Assembly (NCBI RefSeq): GCF_002742285.1
Contig: NZ_MDGM01000012.1
Location: forward strand, 806,001 to 870,000
Direction of reading: 5' to 3'
Length of the DNA: 64,000 bases
Origin: Paramylibacter kogurei
GTDB lineage: Bacteria > Pseudomonadota > Alphaproteobacteria > Rhodobacterales > Rhodobacteraceae
The position numbers were made by a program, and so were the translations under genes. The notes under the pieces were generated by a model that saw nothing but the letters and a program-made list of their open reading frames with translations, did no database searches and was not told the DNA's origin. Within the stretch, counting starts at the first letter, position 1, and the number at the start of each line of letters is the position of its first letter. This document shows positions 1 through 9,910 of the stretch, one piece after another.

Positions 1-51
1 GGCTTCGTTTTCATAAAATGCACTGATCGCGCCGTCGAATGGTTTTTGCAT
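1..51 (-). CDS. 5' end of an unidentified protein (partial, runs off the left edge)
   Basis: An ATG at 51 on the minus strand opens a frame that stays open for 17 codons to the window edge, beginning MQKPFDGAISAFYENEA. It is preceded at good spacing by a strong ribosome binding site (AAGGGA, about 6 bases before the ATG). It lies 55 bases downstream of the alpha/beta hydrolase gene on the same strand, so it may be the next gene of the metA-hydrolase transcript. Too little is visible to assign a family. Confidence 0.55.
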   Translation of the reverse strand, partial: MQKPFDGAISAFYENEA

Positions 52-106
52 GGGCTTCCCTTTGAACTTTCACCAACATATGCGCAGATTTTGCGCGCTT
101 GCAAGG

Positions 107-1060
107 TTAGGGGCGCGTTAATCGTGCGATTGCGCTGTAAATTTCGGGTGTCGCCAATTGATGTGCACCGTGTCCCATACTTGGGATCAATGTTAAGTTT
201 GCGTGCGGCACGCGCTGTTTCATCACCTTGGCGTGGATTGCGGCGGGAACGGAACGATCACGTGTGCCGTGGATGATTTCGATGGGCAGGGATAATTCAT
301 CATAACGTTGGGACATCAATTTGATATTTCTCAACAATCCGCGCACCTGTCGTGCATTAGCGCGAAATGATTTTGGTCGCACGGTCAACGCCGTGCCGAC
401 GTGATCCAGAAACCCGTCTGGTGGGGATTGTGGCGTGAAAACCCGTGCATAGTCATTTCGAATTTTGCGTGTGGGGACAAAGGCTGAGATGATCGGGGCA
501 ACGATATAGCTGGTCAATGGATGCCCAACATAATCATATAAATCGGATGGTGGAATGATCCACGGGTTTGAAACCGAAGAGAGCAATAATATCCCATCCA
601 GCATTTGTGGATAATCCAATGCCCAAGCAATTGCGACCGCACCACCCAATGAATAACCAACAACGACGGCGTTTTTAATGCCAAGCTTTTGCGTTGCTTG
701 GCGCAATATGTCGGCCTGATATTGCGGGCTTTCGCCCTTGATATCGTAAACATCGGTATATCCATGACCCGGGCGATCAAAGGCAATAACGGTATAGTTT
801 TTCGATAGCTCAGGCGCGACCTTGAACGTCCAATCGCGCAGGTTTCCACCCGCGCCATGCAACAAAATGATCACAGGCGCACGCCCAATGGGCGGACCCA
901 TTTTCACATAATGCACACGCTTGCCCGCGATATTGAGAAAATCACCAATGGGTGGATGGTTTTTTTCGGCAATCTGTACCGAACGCACCGCACTGATCCA
1001 GACAATCAATGTGATTGCAATTGCTGCGAACAGACAGATTATGCCAATTTTAACCAGCAT
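107..1060 (-). CDS. alpha/beta hydrolase, membrane-anchored
   Basis: Serine hydrolase of the alpha/beta fold. One N-terminal hydrophobic segment (about residues 3-25) suggests a signal anchor with the enzyme on the periplasmic side. Visible motifs are the oxyanion HG in LLHGAGG, the nucleophile elbow GYSLGG, a late acid in GTRDRSVP and the catalytic His in MGHGAHQL, so the triad is complete. The substrate cannot be told from sequence. The gene overlaps the end of metA by 11 bases, implying co-transcription and translational coupling. A GTG lies two codons upstream (1066), but the ATG at 1060 is better spaced from an AGG-type ribosome binding site. Confidence 0.85.
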   Translation of the reverse strand: MLVKIGIICLFAAIAITLIVWISAVRSVQIAEKNHPPIGDFLNIAGKRVHYVKMGPPIGRAPVIILLHGAGGNLRDWTFKVAPELSKNYTVIAFDRPGHGYTDVYDIKGESPQYQADILRQATQKLGIKNAVVVGYSLGGAVAIAWALDYPQMLDGILLLSSVSNPWIIPPSDLYDYVGHPLTSYIVAPIISAFVPTRKIRNDYARVFTPQSPPDGFLDHVGTALTVRPKSFRANARQVRGLLRNIKLMSQRYDELSLPIEIIHGTRDRSVPAAIHAKVMKQRVPHANLTLIPSMGHGAHQLATPEIYSAIARLTRP

Positions 1061-1976
1061 CCACACCTATCTTGTTTAGATCATACGGCGTGGACTGATA
1101 AATTTCGTTAATCCAGTTGCCATAAAGCAAATGTGCATGGCTGCGCCAACGATTGGTTGGTTCACGCGATGGATCATCATCGGGGTAATAATTCATCGGA
1201 ACATTGATCGGCGTATTGCTCGCCACATCGCGATCATATTCTTCTTTCAATGTGCCATCATCATATTCAAAATGGTTGAACACATAAATTGCGCGATGAT
1301 CGGGGTCTTCGATCAAACACGGCCCTGTTTCGGACGAGCTGATCAAGGTTTTCAGACGATCATTTGCGCTGATATCGGCGGGGTCGATTTCTGTCCAACG
1401 GCTTACGGGCATGACGATATCATCGGAAAATCCGCGCAAAAATGGCGATGATTTATCTGTGATCGTATGGCGAAAACAGCCAAATGCCTTGGCATCCAAC
1501 ATCTGTTTGTCGATGTTGTGAAAATGATAGATCATGGCCATGGCACCCCAGCAGACGCCAAAGGTGGAATGCACATTGGTCTGTGTCCATTCCATCACCT
1601 CTTTCATTTCATCCCAATAGGTTACATCGCCAAATGGCAGATGCTCAATCGGCGCACCCGTGATAATCAGCCCATCGAACTTGCGCGATTTCACTTCTTG
1701 GAAGGTTGTATAAAACGCATCCATGTGATCGGCACTTGTGTTTTTGGACGTATGTTCCGTCATTTGGATCAGGGTAAATTCAATCTGCAACGGTGTTGCA
1801 CCAATCAGGCGCGCAAATTGCGTTTCTGTTTGAATTTTCTTGGGCATCAAATTCAAAAGCGCGATTTGCAACGGGCGGATATCTTGGCGTTGTGCGTCTT
1901 TGTTTGACATCACGCTCACGCCTTCGGATTTCAACACGTCAAAGGCAGGGAGCTTGGATGGAATTTTGATCGGCAT
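1050..1976 (-). CDS. metA: homoserine O-acetyltransferase (MetA family)
   Basis: Acylates homoserine on oxygen, the committed step of methionine synthesis in the cytoplasm. The 308-residue length and the catalytic set fit the family: nucleophile Cys142 in GVCWG, His235 and Glu237 in FNHFE. Position 111 is Glu ([10 protein letters not shown]). Published work on Bacillus MetA showed that Glu here gives acetyl-CoA specificity, whereas Gly, as in E. coli, gives succinyl-CoA, so I call it an acetyltransferase despite the common succinyl label. The 40-base gap to the upstream ATPase gene is too short for a SAM riboswitch. The hydrolase gene follows with an overlap. Confidence 0.95.
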   Translation of the reverse strand: MPIKIPSKLPAFDVLKSEGVSVMSNKDAQRQDIRPLQIALLNLMPKKIQTETQFARLIGATPLQIEFTLIQMTEHTSKNTSADHMDAFYTTFQEVKSRKFDGLIITGAPIEHLPFGDVTYWDEMKEVMEWTQTNVHSTFGVCWGAMAMIYHFHNIDKQMLDAKAFGCFRHTITDKSSPFLRGFSDDIVMPVSRWTEIDPADISANDRLKTLISSSETGPCLIEDPDHRAIYVFNHFEYDDGTLKEEYDRDVASNTPINVPMNYYPDDDPSREPTNRWRSHAHLLYGNWINEIYQSTPYDLNKIGVDAG

Positions 1977-2016
1977 GGAATTACTCTTTCAATATTCTTG
2001 AAATTTAGCGCGGTGA

Positions 2017-2877
2017 TTAACGCGCTTCAAGGGCAGCGGACACAACAGCGGAAAAATCCTCGCAATTGTGAACATTTGCGATGTCTTTGGCATCAACCCG
2101 AACGCCCCAGTTTTTTGCAATCTGTGCATATCGGGGCAGGCGGTTTTCCAATAATTTTTGATATCCCCACAGGATAAAATCATCGGGGTTTACATCAACA
2201 GGCGCCACCGATTTTTCGGACAGATAATTTTCCCAACAATCAAGCAAGAAATCTTCTTGGTAATACATTGGCTTGGGTGCTTTGGCGAAACGTTCAACCA
2301 ATACATCCGTATGGCCCGAACCGCCGTCAATCCAGATTGGAAGAACGTGATCAGATAACAATGACATGACCGGATCGTTTTTATCGTTTGGATCAACCAC
2401 CTCGACCACGGAACCTGATGTGTCACAAACGAAATTGTCGTAATCATAAAGCTCTTTTGCGCGGTGAATAAAATGAACCGTGTCCTTCATCGCATTGATT
2501 TCTGCATCACGATGCAACCGCTGGCGGCGCAAATATTCATCAAACGCGATGCCACCTTTGGACGTATCACCGGGTTTACCCAGATATGTGGACAGGGGTG
2601 AAAGATCGGAAAATTTCATATTGGCTGCGATATAAATCGCATCGGATCGTAACAATTCCGCCAAGAAAGGATTACGCATCGCCTCTTTCTTAAAGTTATC
2701 GGCGATATGTTCGCCCATATAACGTGTGCCAATACGATAATCGACGCTGTAGTGAAACCAACTGCCTTGGTCGCGCAAAATCTGGCTGATATGGGTTTTC
2801 CCAAGACCAGACATGCCAAACAGCATGACGCGTTTGGATTTTGACTGGTTCCAATCATTGGCGGTTTTATAAATCAT
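2017..2877 (-). CDS. P-loop ATPase of unknown function
   Basis: A protein of about 286 residues with a clear Walker A loop, GMSGLGKT, near its N-terminus (about residues 21-28) and no recognisable second domain. The P-loop is followed by a charged, mixed alpha/beta sequence with no transmembrane segment, so a soluble cytoplasmic ATPase or kinase-like enzyme is likely. I recall similar uncharacterised ATPases in Rhodobacterales but cannot assign a role. It lies 40 bases upstream of metA on the same strand and may share its transcript. The reading frame extends upstream to a TTG at 2925; the ATG at 2877 is the more likely start, although neither has a strong ribosome binding site. Confidence 0.75.
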   Translation of the reverse strand: MIYKTANDWNQSKSKRVMLFGMSGLGKTHISQILRDQGSWFHYSVDYRIGTRYMGEHIADNFKKEAMRNPFLAELLRSDAIYIAANMKFSDLSPLSTYLGKPGDTSKGGIAFDEYLRRQRLHRDAEINAMKDTVHFIHRAKELYDYDNFVCDTSGSVVEVVDPNDKNDPVMSLLSDHVLPIWIDGGSGHTDVLVERFAKAPKPMYYQEDFLLDCWENYLSEKSVAPVDVNPDDFILWGYQKLLENRLPRYAQIAKNWGVRVDAKDIANVHNCEDFSAVVSAALEAR

Positions 2878-2964
2878 CGCAAGTCTCGTTTGTTTTTCAC
2901 TCAATAACCAATTTTTGTGGGGCAATTCAAACGGATTGCGCAGATGTTAAAAAAACAGCCGCCT

Positions 2965-3852
2965 TTATGCCACGGCGCGTTTTTTGCGGTTTTCATCCCA
3001 GATATTGAGATAGTTGGACGCGAATATGATAATCGCACCAATCACAACCCAGATTTCAAGCGCTTCGTTGTAAAATACCGCGCCCACCACCGCGATCAAC
3101 GGCAGGCGGGTGAAATCAACGGGCATCACCACCGTGGCGGGCGCAAGACGCAGCGCCGTGGTCAGGCAGAAATGTGCGAATAATCCGCCAAGTCCGACAA
3201 CGAACACCCATGGAATGTTGCGCATAGCAGGCAAGGCGATATCTCCATCATATCCTGCGCAAATCACGCCAAATGCCAATTGCATGACAGTAAGCCAAAA
3301 CAATATGCAAGTGATGGTTTGTGTGCGGGTTAAAATCTTGGTAAAAATTGCGGAACCGGCAAAGCCAAGCGCACAAAGAGCGGCTGCAATAATGCCCGGT
3401 GATATGCCAGCCGCCCATGGTCGCGTCACAATCAAAATCCCAATAAATCCTGTAAAAACAGAGAGGATACGCAGCGAAGTTAATCTTTCTGCCAGTAATA
3501 ATGGTGCGGCCAGCGTCACCCAAATAGGAACCGAAAATTCAAATGCAAAAAGCTGTGCAAATGGGATCAAGGTAATGGCGAAAAACCAAAGGTTTTGTCC
3601 CGTGAAATGGCAAAGATTGCGGATAAAATGAAGCCCCAGCCGATCGCGTTTGATTTGCCCCAGCGTTCCAAAATAGCGGGCACAGATCAAAACGACCACA
3701 ACACCGATCATCGAGCGGTACATCATGATTTCGAAAGTATCCAGATCAAGGCTCATTTCGCGACCAGCCACCGCCATCGCGCTAAATGAAACAACAGACC
3801 CCATCATCCACAGGGCCGCCTTGAGTGTATCGGAAAGGGGCATTTGACGCAT
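2965..3852 (-). CDS. EamA/DMT-family transporter
   Basis: Inner-membrane carrier of the drug/metabolite transporter superfamily. The 295 residues form about ten hydrophobic segments in two EamA repeats (roughly residues 12-145 and 155-285), with the second repeat ending in a basic cytoplasmic tail. Families of this type usually export amino acids, nucleotides or other metabolites; the substrate is unknown here. It is followed on the same strand, after about 90 bases, by the ATPase gene. Two near-adjacent start codons (3852 and 3843) are possible and both have weak ribosome binding sites. Confidence 0.85.
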   Translation of the reverse strand: MRQMPLSDTLKAALWMMGSVVSFSAMAVAGREMSLDLDTFEIMMYRSMIGVVVVLICARYFGTLGQIKRDRLGLHFIRNLCHFTGQNLWFFAITLIPFAQLFAFEFSVPIWVTLAAPLLLAERLTSLRILSVFTGFIGILIVTRPWAAGISPGIIAAALCALGFAGSAIFTKILTRTQTITCILFWLTVMQLAFGVICAGYDGDIALPAMRNIPWVFVVGLGGLFAHFCLTTALRLAPATVVMPVDFTRLPLIAVVGAVFYNEALEIWVVIGAIIIFASNYLNIWDENRKKRAVA

Positions 3853-3918
3853 TCTTTTGAAAATTATTTGCGCCAGATTAGCGGTGATCGATGAATTTAC
3901 AACCCATCAATCAACGCA

Positions 3919-5478
3919 TTATTCCCATTCAATCGTGCCCGGAGGTTTTGATGTGATATCATAGGTGACCCGGTTGATGCCTTCGACCTCGTTAATGATA
4001 CGTGTCGCGGTTTCGCCCAAGAATTCATGGCTAAACGGATAATAATCCGCGGTCATACCATCCACGGATGTGACCGCACGCAATGCACAGGCAAAATCAT
4101 ATGTGCGCCCATCGCCCATAACACCAACCGTACGCACAGGCAAGATCGCAACGAATGCTTGCCAAATATCGTCATAAAGCCCGTGTTTGCGGATTTGATC
4201 GATATAAACAGCATCGGCACGGCGTAAAATTTCCAATTTGTCACGGGTAATTTCACCAGGACAGCGAATGGCAAGCCCTGGTCCCGGAAATGGATGGCGG
4301 CCAACGAAACTGGGCGGTAGGCCAAGTTCAACACCCAATGCGCGAACCTCGTCTTTGAACAATTCACGAAGCGGTTCAACCAACTTCATATCCATTTTTT
4401 CAGGCAGACCACCAACGTTATGATGGCTTTTGATTGTTACCGATGGACCGCCAGAAAAGCTAACGCTTTCAATGACATCTGGGTATAATGTGCCTTGGGC
4501 AAGGAACTTTGCGCCAATCGGGCGGGCGTGTTTATCGAATACGTCGATGAACAACTTGCCAATGATTTTGCGCTTGGTTTCGGGGTCTGATTGACCATCC
4601 AATTCGCCAAGGAACAATTCTTGTTCCTGTGCATGGATCAATTTCATATTGTAATGATCGCGGAACATTGTGACCACTTCTTCGGCTTCGCCCATGCGCA
4701 GCAATCCGTGATCCACAAACACACATGTCAATTGATCGCCGATGGCCTCGTGCAACAACACAGCCGCGACCGAACTGTCCACGCCGCCCGATAGGCCACA
4801 GATCACCTGTTCATCACCAACCTGTTCGCGAATGGCGGCAATCGCTTGTTCGCGATAGGCACCCATGGTCCAATCACCGGTGAAACCTGCGATGCGAACG
4901 AAATTTTCGTATAACATTGCACCGTTGGGGGTGTGGTGAACCTCTGGATGAAACTGTACAGCATAAAATTGGCGTTTCAAATCGGCTGTCACGGCGAATG
5001 GTGCATTAGGCGATGTGCCATATACGGAAAATCCATCTGCGATTTTGGAAACGTGATCGCCGTGGCTCATCCAGACTTGTTCTTTGTCTGTGGCGAACCA
5101 ACCTTGCAAAATATCTAGTTTTTCTGCGGTTGGGGTGACATAGGCGCGGCCAAATTCAGCAGTGCCGTGGCCACGTTCTACTGTCCCGCCTAATTGATGC
5201 ATCATCACCTGTTGGCCATAACAAATGCCCAAAATCGGCAGACCCATTTCAAACAGCACATCAGGTGCGCGAGGGCTGTCCTTGTCGATGACGGATGATG
5301 GGCCACCCGATAGGATGACGGCCTTTGGATCAAATTCACGCAGAAATTTTTCGTCCACATTGTTGAATGGATGAATTTCGCAATAAACGTTTAATTCGCG
5401 CAAGCGCCGCGCAATAAGCTGCGTTACTTGGCTGCCAAAATCGATGATAAGAAGGCGGTCATGTGATGGTGTGCTCAT
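3919..5478 (-). CDS. guaA: GMP synthase (glutamine-hydrolysing)
   Basis: Converts XMP to GMP with glutamine and ATP, the last step of guanine nucleotide synthesis. The 519-residue protein has an N-terminal class I amidotransferase domain with Cys86 (GICYGQQ), His178 and Glu180 (FHPEV), then an ATP-pyrophosphatase domain with the P-loop SGGVDS at 230-235, and ends with the family-typical KPPGTIEWE. The open frame extends 87 codons upstream, but that part has no family similarity and the ATG at 5478 gives the usual length. The 170 bases to the divergent methyltransferase gene must hold both promoters. Confidence 0.97.
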   Translation of the reverse strand: MSTPSHDRLLIIDFGSQVTQLIARRLRELNVYCEIHPFNNVDEKFLREFDPKAVILSGGPSSVIDKDSPRAPDVLFEMGLPILGICYGQQVMMHQLGGTVERGHGTAEFGRAYVTPTAEKLDILQGWFATDKEQVWMSHGDHVSKIADGFSVYGTSPNAPFAVTADLKRQFYAVQFHPEVHHTPNGAMLYENFVRIAGFTGDWTMGAYREQAIAAIREQVGDEQVICGLSGGVDSSVAAVLLHEAIGDQLTCVFVDHGLLRMGEAEEVVTMFRDHYNMKLIHAQEQELFLGELDGQSDPETKRKIIGKLFIDVFDKHARPIGAKFLAQGTLYPDVIESVSFSGGPSVTIKSHHNVGGLPEKMDMKLVEPLRELFKDEVRALGVELGLPPSFVGRHPFPGPGLAIRCPGEITRDKLEILRRADAVYIDQIRKHGLYDDIWQAFVAILPVRTVGVMGDGRTYDFACALRAVTSVDGMTADYYPFSHEFLGETATRIINEVEGINRVTYDITSKPPGTIEWE

Positions 5479-5648
5479 GCCAGCAGGGTTTAGGCGAGGG
5501 GGTGGATTCGTGCAAGCGCAATCGCGCAACGATACACTTGCAATTATCATGAAATGTCGTTCTTTGATAAGACTTGCCGAATTTGCATGTGTTTTTGCAC
5601 CGCAAATAGCGCTATTTATTGGCCAGTTAATTCCAAAAGGTTCCAAAG

Positions 5649-7193
5649 ATGACCGAAACAGCATCCCCAAGACGCCGCGCACGCGGTGGCGGCGCAGCAC
5701 GTCGCGCAGAACGTAGCGCCGTTGTAATCGAAACAGCACGCTTTATTGAACGCAACATCCCAAATTTTGAGGTGTTGAATGATGATGCGTTGGACATCAT
5801 TTTCAATAACGCCGAAAAAGTGTTGGAAGAAATCGGCGTGAATTTCCCAGACAATCCATCAGCATTGGAAAAATGGGCCGCAGCGGGTGCAAATATTGAT
5901 GGTGATCGCGTACGCATTCCACGTGGTTTGGCGCGTAAATTGATTTCGACAGCGCCAGCAAAATTTACTCAACACGCGCGCAACCCTGAAAAATCTGTTG
6001 AAATTGGCGGAAATACCATGGTGTTGGCACCTGTGTACGGCCCGCCCTTTATTCGCGACCAAGACGGCGGGCGTCGGTATGCCACGATTGATGATTTTCA
6101 AAAGCTGGTCAAACTGACCTATATGTCGAAATGGCTGCACCATTCGGGTGGTACAGTGTGCGAACCCACCGATATTGCGGTGAATAAACGTCATTTGGAT
6201 ATGCTTTATGCGCATATGAAATATTCCGACAAACCGTTCATGGGTTCGGTCACGGCACCCGAACGTGCACAAGATTCGGTAAATATGTGCAACATCCTGT
6301 TTGGTGAAGAATTCGTTCAAAACAACACGGTGATGACGTCGCTGATTAACGTGAATTCCCCGATGGTGTTTGACGATATCATGATGGGCGCGATGGAAGT
6401 TTATGCGCAAAATAATCAGGCATGTATCCTGTCCCCGTTTATCGTTGGCGGTGCAATGGCACCGGTTTCCGTTGCGGGCACATTAACTCAGGTGATGGCG
6501 GAGGCATTGGCGGGCGTTGCCTATAATCAGTTATGTCGTGCTGGTGCACCTGTTATTATGGGTGCATTCGTGACATCAATCGATATGAATTCAGGTGCGC
6601 CAACATTTGGCACGCCAGAGGCATCCAAAATCTTATACGGTGCAGGGCAGTTGGCGCGCAAATTGGGCTTACCTTTCCGCTCTGGTGGGGGTTTGTGTGG
6701 ATCAAAGCTACCCGATGCGCAGGCGGCGTATGAAACGGCGAATACGTTGAATGCGGCATTGCTGGGCGGGGTGAACTTTTGTCTGCACGCCGCAGGCTGG
6801 TTGGAAGGAGGACTTGTCGCGTCACCAGAAAAGCTGGTGATGGATGCCGATCAATTGGGTATTCTACATTCAATCGCCAAGGGTGTTGATATGTCCGAAG
6901 ACGCCCAAGCCATGGATGCGATCCAAGAGGTTGGCCCAGGTGGGCATTATTTGGGATGTGCACATACCCAAGCCAATTTCAAAAACGCATTTTGGCGTTC
7001 AAATGTGTTGGATTATCGCCCCTATGAAACATGGGCGGAAGATGGTGAAAAGGATACATTCACGCTCGCCAATGCGCGGGTGAAACAGTTGCTGGCAGAT
7101 TACCAGCAACCGCCATTGGATCCCGCCATTGATGCGGCATTGATTGATTATATCGAAACCCGCAAAGCATCAGAAAAGGATGCATTTGGTTAA
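5649..7193 (+). CDS. MttB-superfamily (trimethylamine methyltransferase-like) protein, non-pyrrolysine
   Basis: A 514-residue member of the trimethylamine methyltransferase family, which transfers a methyl group from a quaternary or tertiary amine to a corrinoid protein. The whole frame is open without an in-frame TAG, so it lacks pyrrolysine and resembles the glycine-betaine (MtgB-like) branch rather than true MttB. The N-terminus is an Arg/Ala-rich tail (residues 8-23) common in marine Alphaproteobacteria. No corrinoid-binding protein or activator is next to it; neighbours are guaA (divergent) and the DUF6477 gene (convergent, 6-base gap). The substrate, possibly a methylated osmolyte, is inferred from the family only. 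Confidence 0.85.
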   Translation: MTETASPRRRARGGGAARRAERSAVVIETARFIERNIPNFEVLNDDALDIIFNNAEKVLEEIGVNFPDNPSALEKWAAAGANIDGDRVRIPRGLARKLISTAPAKFTQHARNPEKSVEIGGNTMVLAPVYGPPFIRDQDGGRRYATIDDFQKLVKLTYMSKWLHHSGGTVCEPTDIAVNKRHLDMLYAHMKYSDKPFMGSVTAPERAQDSVNMCNILFGEEFVQNNTVMTSLINVNSPMVFDDIMMGAMEVYAQNNQACILSPFIVGGAMAPVSVAGTLTQVMAEALAGVAYNQLCRAGAPVIMGAFVTSIDMNSGAPTFGTPEASKILYGAGQLARKLGLPFRSGGGLCGSKLPDAQAAYETANTLNAALLGGVNFCLHAAGWLEGGLVASPEKLVMDADQLGILHSIAKGVDMSEDAQAMDAIQEVGPGGHYLGCAHTQANFKNAFWRSNVLDYRPYETWAEDGEKDTFTLANARVKQLLADYQQPPLDPAIDAALIDYIETRKASEKDAFG

Positions 7194-7199
7194 CGAAAT

Positions 7200-7496
7200 C
7201 TAAACAGCAGCATTACCGCGCTGTTTCAAAATCAGGTTCATTTCCGCCAATAGCGCGGTCAGAACCGAAATATGTTCGATCAAACTGTAAGAGGCTGCAC
7301 CAGAAATGCGTGCGGCCTCTAGCGCTGATTCCCGCAACATCAAATCCTCTTTTGCGCTTCCTTCACGGGGCAGGCGGTTAACTTTTAACAGGTGCTTTAA
7401 ATCCTTATCACGCACATAATTTTGTAATCCAATGCGCGCGGCGCGTACCAATAATTTGGGGCGAAAGATGTGTTGGTAAACTTGTTGAATTGTCAC
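7200..7496 (-). CDS. DUF6477-type protein
   Basis: A 98-residue, helix-rich basic protein matching my recollection of the small Rhodobacterales family DUF6477: a conserved N-terminal block (RPKLLVRAARIGLQNYVRDK) followed by a helical C-terminal half. Start chosen at the GTG at 7496, because AAGGAG lies 8 bases upstream; the longer frame to 7604 has no such signal. It is divergent from the DUF6456-type gene, an arrangement I associate with this bacterial group. Function unknown. Confidence 0.75.
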   Translation of the reverse strand: MTIQQVYQHIFRPKLLVRAARIGLQNYVRDKDLKHLLKVNRLPREGSAKEDLMLRESALEAARISGAASYSLIEHISVLTALLAEMNLILKQRGNAAV

Positions 7497-7698
7497 GATT
7501 GTCTCCTTTGTCGTGGAGTAACTGTTGCACATACAAATCAACCGTTGCGGGAATATCAGAGTCACCGAACGCCAAATATTCAATTTATTTAAATGTTTAG
7601 GCAAAAATTAACTTATCGAAAAAATTTAACACAATCTTTAGATTTCAATCAAAGGTTGTTTCGGTAATGAATGGTTAACCAATTTTTTAGGATACGAA

Positions 7699-8814
7699 GT
7701 GAGCGATTTTGGGGTTCAAATACAGTTAAATGATCAGATTTTGGCAACAGATACGGATTGCTTGTCCACAAATCTGTATCTGGCGCATACTGTATTGGGC
7801 CGAAGCCTGCGAAGCCTTGCACAGGAAATGGGCGTTCACCCATCCACGGTGTTGCGTCGTGTGCGTCGAATCGAAGAATTGCGCGATGATCCATTGGTTG
7901 ATGAATATCTTGAACAAGCTGAAACACCCCAAATGGTTGATTTTCTAAAAGAAAGACTTGGAAAAAATATGACAACCAAAACCAAAACCGCAGCCACCAA
8001 GAAAGTTACAAGCGAAGATATCCGCGTATTGCGCCGCATGTGTGAAGCGGGGGCATTTATGGCGATTTCACCAAAATTGGACAACGGCGCGATTTTGCGA
8101 AAATCTGGCCCTGGGCAGCCGACAAAAACAGCGGTGGTTTCACGTGAGCATGCCAAGAAAATGACGGTTAGCGATTGGATTAAATGCACCAAAAACGGTG
8201 CGGTTCACGTGTATCATATAACTGAATCTGGTCGCGGGGCATTGCGCCGCGCACTGTCCGAAAAACCACATTCGGGTGATGGTTTTGCCGAGGCACAAAC
8301 ACCCTTTGCCGCACAGCACCGCGAATTTGGTGATAAAAACATATTTGATACCGCGACAGGTCGGATCACCAAAAAGCGTGTTAATTTGCGTGAAAGCCCG
8401 CTCACAATGTTGGCGCGCAAAAAAGACAGCAATGGCGAACGGTTTTTATCCCCTGAATTATTACAGGCGGGCGAACGGTTGCGCGAAGATTTTGAATTGT
8501 CGCAAATGGGGCCGCGGATTGCACAAAATTGGGATCGGTTTTTAACCGGAAGCGATCGGGGCGCATTTAACAGCGCCGGTGTTGGTGGGTCCGACGCAGC
8601 AGCGAAACGTTTGCGCGATGCCTTATCCGCGCTTGGTACAGGGTTGGGGGATATTGCGCTACGCTGTTGTTGTTATCTGGAAGGGCTGGAAGTGGCGGAA
8701 AAACGCATGGGCTGGTCTGCGCGATCAGGAAAAATCGTGCTGCGCATCGCATTGCAACGATTGCGCCGCCATTACGAAGAAGAATACGGTGAAATGAACC
8801 GTAAAATCGGTTAA
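7699..8814 (+). CDS. DUF6456 helix-turn-helix protein
   Basis: A predicted DNA-binding protein of 371 residues. An N-terminal helix-turn-helix lies near residues 35-60 (SLRSLAQEMGVHPSTVLRRV). A basic linker follows, then a second winged-helix-like region at about 105-180, and a C-terminal DUF6456-like domain (about 265-365) ending in the helical SGKIVLRIALQRLRRHYEEE. Start is a GTG at 7699 preceded by AGGA. Its last four bases overlap the convergent tpiA gene. It is probably a regulator; the target is unknown. Confidence 0.75.
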   Translation: MSDFGVQIQLNDQILATDTDCLSTNLYLAHTVLGRSLRSLAQEMGVHPSTVLRRVRRIEELRDDPLVDEYLEQAETPQMVDFLKERLGKNMTTKTKTAATKKVTSEDIRVLRRMCEAGAFMAISPKLDNGAILRKSGPGQPTKTAVVSREHAKKMTVSDWIKCTKNGAVHVYHITESGRGALRRALSEKPHSGDGFAEAQTPFAAQHREFGDKNIFDTATGRITKKRVNLRESPLTMLARKKDSNGERFLSPELLQAGERLREDFELSQMGPRIAQNWDRFLTGSDRGAFNSAGVGGSDAAAKRLRDALSALGTGLGDIALRCCCYLEGLEVAEKRMGWSARSGKIVLRIALQRLRRHYEEEYGEMNRKIG

Positions 8815-9560
8815 GCGTTGCTGAGCGCATCCACGATTTGCGCAAAATCCGCGGCCTTGAGCGATGCGCCACCCACCAAACCGCCGTCGACATTGGACAC
8901 AGTTGCAATTTCGGCGGCATTTTTGGGGTTCATTGAACCGCCATATAACACGCGCACCGAACGCCCGACACCTTCGCCAAAGCGGCGTTCAAGACGGGCG
9001 CGAATAAAATCATGTACTTCGCCAATTTGATCAAGGGTAGGGGTTAATCCAGTGCCAATCGCCCAAACGGGTTCATAGGCCACAACCAATGTTTCCGCCG
9101 TGGCTTTGTCTGGAATGGATGTCGCAAGCTGACCACCGATAATATCAAGCGTGTTGGATGCGTCGCGTTGTTCCAGCGTTTCACCAACACAGACAATCGC
9201 CGTTAATCCCGCCGCCCAAGCCGCACGTGTTTTATCGCGCACACAAGAATCGGTTTCACCGTGATCGGCGCGACGTTCGGAATGGCCAAGGATCACATAT
9301 TTTCCACCCGCATCAACGATCATATCAGCGGAAATTTCGCCCGTATGCGCACCCGTTTCATTGGCGTGACAATCCTGTGCGCCGATATTTATTGCCGATT
9401 TATCCGCAATTTGCGCAGCAGAGTTAATCAACGTTGCTGGTGTGCACAATAACACATCGCAATTGGGCTGGCCGATCATTTCTGCGAGGGCTGCAATTTC
9501 ACCAAGGCTCGATTGCAATCCGTTCATCTTCCAATTGCCAGCGGCCAGTTTTTTGCGCAT
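8811..9560 (-). CDS. tpiA: triosephosphate isomerase
   Basis: Interconverts dihydroxyacetone phosphate and glyceraldehyde 3-phosphate in the cytoplasm. The 249-residue TIM barrel keeps Asn9 and Lys11 (GNWKMN), His93 (LGHSERR) and catalytic Glu163 in AYEPVWAIGTG, plus the phosphate-binding YGGS. It begins inside a TAATG overlap with the stop codon of the sufA-like gene, so it is translationally coupled to a sufT-sufA-tpiA string on the minus strand. Confidence 0.97.
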   Translation of the reverse strand: MRKKLAAGNWKMNGLQSSLGEIAALAEMIGQPNCDVLLCTPATLINSAAQIADKSAINIGAQDCHANETGAHTGEISADMIVDAGGKYVILGHSERRADHGETDSCVRDKTRAAWAAGLTAIVCVGETLEQRDASNTLDIIGGQLATSIPDKATAETLVVAYEPVWAIGTGLTPTLDQIGEVHDFIRARLERRFGEGVGRSVRVLYGGSMNPKNAAEIATVSNVDGGLVGGASLKAADFAQIVDALSNA

Positions 9561-9910
9561 TACATACCTTCGAATTTAATTGATTCACCACAGCCACAGG
9601 CCTCGGTCACATTGGGGTTGTTGAATTTGAAACCAGATTCCAACAATGAAACCTCGTAATCAATTTCGGTGCCAAACAGGAACATTTGCGCCATTGGGGC
9701 GATCATGACCTTGGCGCCATTATGTTCGACCAGTTCATCGTTTGGATCAACGGCATCGACATATTCCATCGTGTATTCCATGCCAGCACAGCCGCCTTTT
9801 TTCACACCAACGCGCAGGCCTTTTTTGTCGCCGTCACCCATCAGTTTAACAATCTGACTGGCGGCGCGATCGGTGATGCTAACGGCTTGTTTACCTGGAA
9901 TGCCAAACAT
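9560..9910 (-). CDS. sufA: A-type iron-sulfur carrier (SufA/IscA/ErpA family)
   Basis: A-type scaffold/carrier that delivers iron-sulfur clusters to apoproteins. The 116-residue protein (start at the ATG at 9910) carries the three family cysteines: one in KKGGCAGMEY and two in the C-terminal ACGCGESI. The rest is the typical small beta-rich fold. It overlaps sufT upstream and tpiA downstream by single TAATG junctions, so all three are likely translated from one message. The core sufBCDS genes are not in this window. Assignment between SufA, IscA and ErpA is by context with SufT. Confidence 0.9.
   Translation of the reverse strand: MFGIPGKQAVSITDRAASQIVKLMGDGDKKGLRVGVKKGGCAGMEYTMEYVDAVDPNDELVEHNGAKVMIAPMAQMFLFGTEIDYEVSLLESGFKFNNPNVTEACGCGESIKFEGM

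Noticed and set aside
1977..2016. SAM-II riboswitch before metA
   Set aside because: Only 40 bases lie between the ATPase stop and metA start and no riboswitch fold is visible.
3110..3631. 173-codon plus-strand frame opposite the EamA gene
   Set aside because: Antisense shadow; no ribosome binding site and no recognisable domain.
5479..5739. 87-codon upstream extension of guaA
   Set aside because: Arg/Cys-rich and unlike the family; overlaps the divergent methyltransferase start. ATG at 5478 gives normal GMP synthase length.
5649..7193. Pyrrolysine-containing MttB
   Set aside because: No in-frame TAG occurs within the open frame.
7605..7698. TTAAC-type repeats in the DUF6477/DUF6456 promoter region, considered as CtrA sites
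   Set aside because: No pair with the consensus TTAA-N7-TTAA spacing; only half sites in an AT-rich stretch.
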